Assembly: GCF_024691275.1 (NCBI RefSeq)
Contig: NZ_JAILNU010000001.1
Coordinates: 1 to 46,948, forward strand
From: Ruminococcus sp.
GTDB lineage: Bacteria > Bacillota > Clostridia > Oscillospirales > Ruminococcaceae
Direction of reading: 5' to 3'
Length of the DNA: 46,948 nt
The notes under the pieces are model-generated. The model searched no databases. It was not told the DNA's origin and worked only from the letters and a program-made list of their open reading frames with translations. A program made the translations under genes and the position numbers. Of this stretch, positions 40,747 through 46,948 are shown piece after piece; within the stretch, counting starts at the first letter, position 1, and every line of letters starts with the position of its first letter.

Positions 40747-43086
40747 TTATTTTATCAGTGCTGTATCGAGCACATCTGTCAGATCATCAGCGTAAACGAA
40801 CTCGATAGCGTCCTTGACGACCTTGTCTACTTCTTCAAGATCAGGCTTATTGGCAACAGGTATGATGACTTTCTTAATGCCTGCCTTATATGCAGCCATT
40901 GTCTTTTCACGAAGTCCGCCTATAGGAAGTACCTTTCCGTGAAGTGTAACTTCGCCGGTCATTGCAATATCTGCTCTTACCTTCAGCCCTGAAAGCGCCG
41001 ATACAAGTGCAGTTGTCATTGTAACGCCCGCAGACGGACCGTCCTTCGGAACAGCGCCCTCGGGAGCGTGTATATGCAGATCGTCTTCCTTGTAGAAATC
41101 GGCAGGTATACCGTATTTATCGGCAATGCTGCGGACATAGCTTACTGCTATCTTCGAGCTCTCCTTCATAACATCTCCCAACGAGCCCGTTACCTCTGTC
41201 TTTCCTGTCCCCTTCATAACGAGAACCTCGATAGGCATGAGAACTCCGCCCACAGATGTCCATGCAAGACCGTTTACCACACCGACCTGATCTTTCTTGG
41301 ACGACAGATCCGCAAGGTACTTGCGAATTCCCAGATAATCGGGAATATCCTTAGCTTTTATAGTAACTCGTTTAGCTTCATCTGCTGCTATTTTCTTTGC
41401 TGTTTTCCTGCAAAGTGACGCAATGCTCCTCTCAAGAGAACGAACGCCCGCTTCCTTAGTGTAATACTGTATCAGCTCGTCGATAGCATCATCTGTTATT
41501 TTAAGCTGTGAAGCCTTCAAACCATGCTCTTTCAACTGCTTTGGTATGAGATGCTCCTTGGCGATGTGGAACTTTTCCTCGGCTGTATAGCTCGGCAGTT
41601 CAATAACTTCCATACGGTCAAGAAGCGGAGCAGGTATGGCACTTACGTTATTTGCAGTTGTTATAAATACCGCCTTGCTCAGATCAAAAGGCACCTCTAT
41701 GAAATGGTCGCGGAACGCATTGTTCTGCTCTGCATCAAGTACTTCAAGCATAGCAGACGAAGGGTCGCCCTTTATATCGCTGCAAAGCTTGTCTATCTCA
41801 TCGAAAAGAATGAGCGGATTTGCCGAACCTGCCTGTGATATGGCAGTGATGATACGTCCGGGCATAGCGCCGACATATGTCTTTCTGTGACCGCGGATAT
41901 CAGCTTCATCACGCACTCCGCCCAGAGACACTCTTGCATACTTTCTGCCCATTGCCTTAGCAACCGACTTTGCAATAGATGTCTTTCCGATACCGGGAGG
42001 GCCCGCAAGACAGATTATCTGTCCCTTTATCTCGGGATTAAGCATATGTACTGCAAGAAATTCAAGTATTCTTTCCTTTACCTTTTTCAAGCCGTAGTGA
42101 TCCTTTTCAAGAACAGCCTCAGCCTTGTCTATGGAAAGCTTTGCTTTCGTGTACTTGCCCCATGGAAGATCAAGAACTGTATCAAGATAATTCTTGATAA
42201 CGAAAGCTTCCTGTGACGACGGCGGCAGCTTTGTAAGCTTATCAGCTTCTTTGAGGAGCTTCTCCTTACTCTTTTCATCGAGTTTGAGCTCCATGATATC
42301 GTTTATGTAGCCGAAAGCCTCTTCACCCTCATCTTCACCGAGCTGCTCCTGAATTACCCTGAGCTGCTCGCGGAGGTAAAATTCACGCTGTCCCTTGTCT
42401 ATACTGTTCTTAGTCTGCTCGTTTATGAGGTTCTCAAGTTCGAGTATCTCGACCTCTGATGTCAGGCAGGCAAACAAGACCGAAAGCTTATTGATAACAT
42501 TGGTCTCTTCAAGAAGAGTCTGCTTGTCTCTGTAATTGAGGTTGCAGTTGAATGTAACTGTCTCAAAAAGCTTTATCGGTGAATCTTGCGTCATTATGGA
42601 TGTAAGGAGCTCCTTAGGCATTTTCGGGAAGAATGAAGCATATCTTTCAAATACATCCTTGACCGAACGCATAAGAGCTTCCGCTTCGACCTCATCATAC
42701 TTCGCCCTTGAATAGGTTGGTGTACGCTTTACCTCAGCCTTGAGCACAGAACCGTCATCAATGAGATGAACAAGATTAGCCTTATATACACCTTCCACAA
42801 GGACCTTCATAATGTTGTCGGGCAGCTTGAGCACCTGTTTGATCTCCGCAACAACGCCGACCTTGTAAAGGTCGGAAGCTTTAGGATTTTCTATGTAAGC
42901 CTCATGCTGTGTAACAAGGAAAAGCTTTCCGCCCTCTTTCAGGGAGCGCTCTATCGCAGAGACCGATTTACTGCGCGAAACATCGAAATGCATCACCATT
43001 TTAGGAAATGCAACAAGACCTCTCATAGCCACTGTATAGAGGATATTGGATTCTTCTATTTTATCACTTTTAATGATCTGTTCCAT
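40747..43086 (-). CDS. lon: ATP-dependent protease Lon
   Basis: 779 residues. Degrades damaged and regulatory proteins. N-terminal substrate domain (about 1-200), AAA+ module with Walker A GPPGIGKT and Walker B LILFDEID, and the protease domain with catalytic Ser in PKDGPSAG and Lys in the GLREKTMAAYKAG region. First gene of the lon-engB unit. Confidence 0.97.
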   Translation of the reverse strand: MEQIIKSDKIEESNILYTVAMRGLVAFPKMVMHFDVSRSKSVSAIERSLKEGGKLFLVTQHEAYIENPKASDLYKVGVVAEIKQVLKLPDNIMKVLVEGVYKANLVHLIDDGSVLKAEVKRTPTYSRAKYDEVEAEALMRSVKDVFERYASFFPKMPKELLTSIMTQDSPIKLFETVTFNCNLNYRDKQTLLEETNVINKLSVLFACLTSEVEILELENLINEQTKNSIDKGQREFYLREQLRVIQEQLGEDEGEEAFGYINDIMELKLDEKSKEKLLKEADKLTKLPPSSQEAFVIKNYLDTVLDLPWGKYTKAKLSIDKAEAVLEKDHYGLKKVKERILEFLAVHMLNPEIKGQIICLAGPPGIGKTSIAKSVAKAMGRKYARVSLGGVRDEADIRGHRKTYVGAMPGRIITAISQAGSANPLILFDEIDKLCSDIKGDPSSAMLEVLDAEQNNAFRDHFIEVPFDLSKAVFITTANNVSAIPAPLLDRMEVIELPSYTAEEKFHIAKEHLIPKQLKEHGLKASQLKITDDAIDELIQYYTKEAGVRSLERSIASLCRKTAKKIAADEAKRVTIKAKDIPDYLGIRKYLADLSSKKDQVGVVNGLAWTSVGGVLMPIEVLVMKGTGKTEVTGSLGDVMKESSKIAVSYVRSIADKYGIPADFYKEDDLHIHAPEGAVPKDGPSAGVTMTTALVSALSGLKVRADIAMTGEVTLHGKVLPIGGLREKTMAAYKAGIKKVIIPVANKPDLEEVDKVVKDAIEFVYADDLTDVLDTALIK

Positions 43087-43550
43087 AAAATCACCGCGTT
43101 TCTATATTTATCATATCTATCCTTATGAACAAAAATGTGTTCTATTTTATTATACTATAAATCGAAATAAAATTCAACCCCCATTTAATCCATATAATAA
43201 AATTAATTTATCATCTCGCATTTTAAGAATTAAATCATGATACAAACTTTTTATTTTGATGTCGATTTTCAGGGTGTTTCTTGTTGATTTGTACGAAATC
43301 TTGTGATTATTTGGTGCGTTACGCCAAATTTTGCGGACTTTTAAAAATATTCTTTACTTTTTGTTGAGAATATGATATGATATACACAAAGGTGTAAAAA
43401 TCAAAAAAGATTGCTAAACATTTCACAGACTTTTTGTGTAAATCATTTTTTCTTTTTTATGAAAAGGGGTTTACTTTTACGGAATAATGTGCTAAAATGT
43501 AAAGTATGAAATTGTTTAATTACGCCTTTTGGGCAGATTGGAGAATTAAT
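43087..43550. other. AT-rich intergenic region with promoters for lon and the YerC-type gene
   Basis: Divergent spacer of about 460 bases. Plus strand: TTTACT (43470-43475), 17 bp, TAAAAT (43493-43498), promoter of the 43551 gene. No gene, RNA or clear operator is recognised in the rest. Confidence 0.55.
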
Positions 43551-43853
43551 ATGATCGACAAAATAAAATCCGAAAGCATGGATCTGCTTTTTGAAGCTAT
43601 TCTTACTCTTGATTCCGTTGATGACTGCTACAAATTCTTTGATGACCTTTGCACAAGTATCGAATTAAAGGCTTTCGCTCAGAGATTACACGTTGCCAAG
43701 CTCCTCGACGAACACAGAGTATATAATAGTATCGTTACCGAAACAGGTGCAAGCACTGCTACCATCAGCAGAGTAAACCGCTCACTCAAAGACGGCAACG
43801 ATGGCTACAACATAGTTTTCGATAGGCTTAAAAAGAAAAATCTGCTTAAATGA
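43551..43853 (+). CDS. yerC: TrpR-like regulator of the YerC/YecD family
   Basis: 100 residues from ATG 43551, chosen because TTGGAGAA lies just upstream; the frame opens at 43506. Seen: LFEAILTLDSVDDCYKFFDDL, ELKAFAQRLHVAKLL and the helix-turn-helix TGASTATISRVNRSL, matching TrpR-superfamily proteins of the YerC/YecD type. Target genes unknown. Confidence 0.9.
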   Translation: MIDKIKSESMDLLFEAILTLDSVDDCYKFFDDLCTSIELKAFAQRLHVAKLLDEHRVYNSIVTETGASTATISRVNRSLKDGNDGYNIVFDRLKKKNLLK

Positions 43854-43928
43854 TCTTTGGTTATTGAGTTCGGTCCCTACAAGGCAAGGATCGTATTCAT
43901 GAAATAAATATCTGAAAGGAAGATTTAA

Positions 43929-46778
43929 ATGAAAAAGGCGAAGATACTCAAAAAGTCAATAGCCTGCCTGTCAGCTGCTGCTACACTTATGTCAAGCAGT
44001 ATAGTGACAAGTGTTAACGCTGCTGTCATTACTGAAGGCAAAGAGAACAATTACCACAACTTTGCTGAAGCACTTCAGCTTGCTTTGTGTTTCTATGATG
44101 CAAACAAGTGTGGTGATAAGGTTGCTGACGACGGCTACTACTCATGGCGTTCCAACTGTCACGTTATCGACGGTGAGATTCCTCTCCAGCCAATGAGCCC
44201 GATGCCTACTGTGGGCAAGGGCAAAACCGACGACCAGCTCAAGACAGATCAGGGTCTCGGTGCAGGTGACGAAGGAAAAACAAAGCCAAATCTCGGTGAC
44301 GATGACCCCACTCTTTATGTCGGCGTAAACATGAGTGAGAAATTCATCGAAAAAAATAAAAAATATCTCGATCCCGACGGAAACGGTACTCTTGATCTCA
44401 CAGGCGGCTGGCACGACGCCGGTGACCACGTAAAATTCGGTCTCCCCGGAAGCTACTCTGCTTCTACTGTAGGCTGGGGTTATTATGAGTTCCGCGATGC
44501 TTACGAGGATCTCGGTCTTCAGAAGCACGTTGAAGATGAGCTCCGCTGGATAAATGATTACTTCATGAAGGCTACTTTCATGGACGAAGACGATAATGTA
44601 GTTGCTTATTGTTATCAGGTCGGAGAGGGTAATAACGACCACAACTACTGGTGTCCTCCTGAGCTTCAGGTAGATGATACAATGGTAGCTTCTTCTTCAT
44701 GTGCTGTTAAGCGTCCTGCTTACTTTGCAACAGAGGAAATGCCTGCTTCGGATCAGTGCGCAGGCGCTTCTGCTTCACTCGCTATAAACTACCTCAACTT
44801 CAAGGATACAGATAAAGAGTACGCTGAAAAGTGTCTCAAATACGCTAAGGCTCTCTACGATTTCGCTGTAAAGACTCATATCGAAGAGTGGAAGCCCGGC
44901 ATGGTTCCAAGCAATTCAAGCCTCGGCTACGACGGCGGCTTCTATACATCAAGCTATGACTACGATGAACTTGCATGGGCTGCTGTATGGCTCTACTACT
45001 GTACAGAAAATTATGATTATATAAATGATATCATCTCAGTTGATACTTCTGAGCCGATTTCTGACAGTGGTTCATATGATGCAGATGCTCAGACAGGTCA
45101 GCAGCCTTCTTACGCTTACACAGGCTATATGAAGCGTATCATCACTGATACAGGTAACTGCTGGCAGAACATATGGGTTCACTGCTGGGATACTGTATGG
45201 GGCGGCGTTTTCGCTAAGCTCGCTCCTATAACAAACACTGCCCGTGACTGGTACATCTTCCGTTACAACCTCGAATTCTGGTCAGGCTGCGCTAAGACTA
45301 TCGACAGCTCAAGCTGGGGTTATGAGCCTGTACACGGTCATAAGTACTTCGGCAGAGACGATTATCTCTGGAACACACCTATGACTTGCGATCAGATCCC
45401 TGACCTCAAGGACAGCGAAACAAGCGGCGACTTCATCGCTAAGTCTCCTAACGGCTGGGCAGTTGTTTCAGGTTATGGTTCAGCTCGTTACAATACTGCT
45501 GCTGGTCTTTGCGCTTGCGTATACGCTAAGACTACAGGCGATGATACATTCCTTCCATGGGCAAAGGCTCAGATGGAATATATCCTCGGTAAGAACCCTA
45601 TGGGTTATTCTTACGAAGTAGGTTATGAGTCAAACTTTGCTTCACATCCACACCACCGTTCATCACACTGCTCAGCTACACAGAGCATGGATGATCCGAT
45701 AATCCAGGTACACACCCTCTGGGGTGCTCTCGTTGGCGGTCCTGACCTCAAGGACGTTCACGTTGATGAGACAAAGGACTACATCTACAACGAGGTTACT
45801 GACGACTATAACGCAGGCTTCTGCGGCGACCTTGCAGGACTTTACCACTTCTACGGTGCTAAGGGCAAGGAGTACGAAAAGGAAAACTATGTAATCGAAG
45901 GCTTCGATATGTCTAAGAACGCTATCGGTTACGATCAGGTTGATGCTGACGGCAATGAGCTTCCTGTTGGTTACTTCGTATCAGGCGGTAAGGCACAGGA
46001 AAAGAAGGACGGTATCCAGCTCAAGCTCGTTCTCAGCAACAGAACTACTAACCCGCCAAGATTTGAGTGCGATGTAAAGGCAAGATATTACTTCAATATT
46101 TCTGAGCTTATAGATCAGGGCTACGGTATTGATTATATCGTTCCACGTATCGACTATGACCAGGAAGCAGGATATACAAACAATAAGTCTCATGCTACAC
46201 TTTCAGAACCCGTCAAGTACGACGATAAGGGCACATACTATGTTGATGTAACATGGAAGGACTGCAAGTTCTACGGCAGCCGTGTATATCAGTTCGCTCT
46301 TACAACAAAGATGGATCCTGAAAAGAACATCTACCCTGAGTGGGATTCTTCAAACGACTACAGCTACGGTGATCTGATAAGCTTTGAAGACGATAACGCT
46401 GCTGCAGCTATCACAAACAAGGTAACACTGTACGCAAATGACAAACTCATATGGGGTACTGAACCAGACGGAACAACTCCTGATGCTGATACACAAAAGC
46501 GCGATACAGATGTTAAGCCATCTAATGAGCCAACAAAGGTTTCTTACGGTGATGCAAACTGCGACAAGGGCGTTGATATGTCAGACGTTGTTCTTGTAAT
46601 GCAGTCACTGGCAAGTCCTAACAAATATGGTCTGAACGGTTCACAAAAGAACCATATTACTAATCAGGGACAGGCAAATGCAGACTGTGATCTTACTTCA
46701 AAGGGCGTTTCAACAAATGACGCACTTGCGATCCAGCTCTCACTGCTCAATAAGGTTTCACTCCCTGTCACAAAGTAA
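43929..46778 (+). CDS. Cellulosomal GH9 endoglucanase with CBM3c-like module and dockerin
   Basis: 949 residues. Secreted enzyme that cuts cellulose and related beta-glucans. Seen: signal peptide (KKAKILKKSIACLSAAATLM... VNAA, about 1-32); GH9 core (about 40-640) with GGWHDAGDHVKFG (catalytic Asp), the HPHHRSSHCS signature His and the YNEVTDDYNAGFCGDLA signature with the catalytic Glu; a CBM3c-like module (about 660-790); a linker; and a C-terminal dockerin (about 868-945) with two Ca2+ loops, GDANCDKGVDMSD and NADCDLTSKGVSTND. An insert of about 60 residues (about 75-135) splits the usual N-terminal SWRG and DLTGGW segments. It should dock onto a scaffoldin not present here. GAAAGGAAG precedes the ATG. 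Confidence 0.93.
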   Translation: MKKAKILKKSIACLSAAATLMSSSIVTSVNAAVITEGKENNYHNFAEALQLALCFYDANKCGDKVADDGYYSWRSNCHVIDGEIPLQPMSPMPTVGKGKTDDQLKTDQGLGAGDEGKTKPNLGDDDPTLYVGVNMSEKFIEKNKKYLDPDGNGTLDLTGGWHDAGDHVKFGLPGSYSASTVGWGYYEFRDAYEDLGLQKHVEDELRWINDYFMKATFMDEDDNVVAYCYQVGEGNNDHNYWCPPELQVDDTMVASSSCAVKRPAYFATEEMPASDQCAGASASLAINYLNFKDTDKEYAEKCLKYAKALYDFAVKTHIEEWKPGMVPSNSSLGYDGGFYTSSYDYDELAWAAVWLYYCTENYDYINDIISVDTSEPISDSGSYDADAQTGQQPSYAYTGYMKRIITDTGNCWQNIWVHCWDTVWGGVFAKLAPITNTARDWYIFRYNLEFWSGCAKTIDSSSWGYEPVHGHKYFGRDDYLWNTPMTCDQIPDLKDSETSGDFIAKSPNGWAVVSGYGSARYNTAAGLCACVYAKTTGDDTFLPWAKAQMEYILGKNPMGYSYEVGYESNFASHPHHRSSHCSATQSMDDPIIQVHTLWGALVGGPDLKDVHVDETKDYIYNEVTDDYNAGFCGDLAGLYHFYGAKGKEYEKENYVIEGFDMSKNAIGYDQVDADGNELPVGYFVSGGKAQEKKDGIQLKLVLSNRTTNPPRFECDVKARYYFNISELIDQGYGIDYIVPRIDYDQEAGYTNNKSHATLSEPVKYDDKGTYYVDVTWKDCKFYGSRVYQFALTTKMDPEKNIYPEWDSSNDYSYGDLISFEDDNAAAAITNKVTLYANDKLIWGTEPDGTTPDADTQKRDTDVKPSNEPTKVSYGDANCDKGVDMSDVVLVMQSLASPNKYGLNGSQKNHITNQGQANADCDLTSKGVSTNDALAIQLSLLNKVSLPVTK

Positions 46779-46791
46779 AAAATCAAAACGG

Positions 46792-46855
46792 AGGACGTTT
46801 GTCCTCTGTTTCAGCCTGTCCACAAAGCCCCTCTGCGAGCAACGCAGAGGGGCTA
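46792..46855 (+). terminator. Hairpins after the cellulase gene
   Basis: GAGGAC / GTCCTC (46792-46807) followed by TGTTT, and a 12-bp perfect stem AGCCCCTCTGCG (46827-46838) / CGCAGAGGGGCT (46844-46855) with no T-run. The first is a weak terminator; the second could stabilise the mRNA 3' end. Confidence 0.65.
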
Positions 46856-46948
46856 ATTACACAGAATATCAGGCAAAAACAAGATCAGAACACAAAAATG
46901 GGATATATACAGTATAAAACAACGAAGGCTGACGATCCTTTCTGAGGT

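Overview
The window looks like a chromosomal segment of a cellulolytic Ruminococcus (Clostridia), closest in style to R. flavefaciens or R. champanellensis. The evidence is a secreted GH9 cellulase ending in a cellulosomal dockerin, a sortase locus with a cell-surface protein, a V-type ATPase in the Na+-type arrangement, and low-GC Gram-positive promoters and ribosome binding sites. The assignment is inference from gene content; no search was run.

Layout. 1-141: end of a tRNA cluster (Gly-GCC, partial; Cys-GCA). About 181-910: a solo IS200-type insertion sequence. 1088-5017: a surface locus with a choice-of-anchor-A-like protein carrying a Thr-rich stalk, a second anchored secreted protein, a sortase and a membrane protein. 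5255-13576: an integrated element of about 8.3 kb, flanked by a 21-bp direct repeat, that I read as a filamentous-phage (inovirus-like) prophage. 13648-14637: an Xer-type tyrosine recombinase just outside the right repeat. 14733-18395: asnB, an HD-domain gene and pyrB with a fused zinc domain. 18732-20266: an FkbM methyltransferase and a small PH-domain protein with a His/Asp tail. 20550-23108: rpsO-pnp. 23440-31921 (minus): nine-gene V-type ATPase operon. 32153-37665 (minus): Nudix, aspS, hisS, mgsA, minD, aroK. 37827-43086: a radical SAM gene (plus) facing lysA, engB and lon (minus). 43551-46778: a TrpR/YerC-type regulator and the GH9 cellulase.

The prophage is the most interesting part. 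Read on the minus strand it has the order expected of a filamentous phage: a gpV-position protein (12402), a 54-residue coat-like protein (11995), a terminator hairpin, a large secreted protein with a C-terminal membrane anchor (11716), several small membrane proteins, a Zot-like P-loop ATPase (9431), a hairpin-rich gap, and a two-tyrosine HUH replication initiator (8502). Each end carries a ribbon-helix-helix regulator on the plus strand, divergent from phage genes and next to its own repeated operator-like sequence. An 18-20 bp palindrome recurs four times, three times directly before a Shine-Dalgarno sequence. No integrase lies between the repeats. The attachment core overlaps a dif-like 11+6+11 inverted repeat beside the host-side Xer gene, so the phage probably integrates with that Xer protein. 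Integration has separated the xer gene from its likely promoter. A perfect 50-bp tandem duplication breaks the Zot-like ATPase in its P-loop, so this copy is either defective or reversibly switched off.

The rest of the window is mostly housekeeping: amino-acid, pyrimidine, translation, RNA-decay and protease genes with recognisable operators, leaders and terminators.
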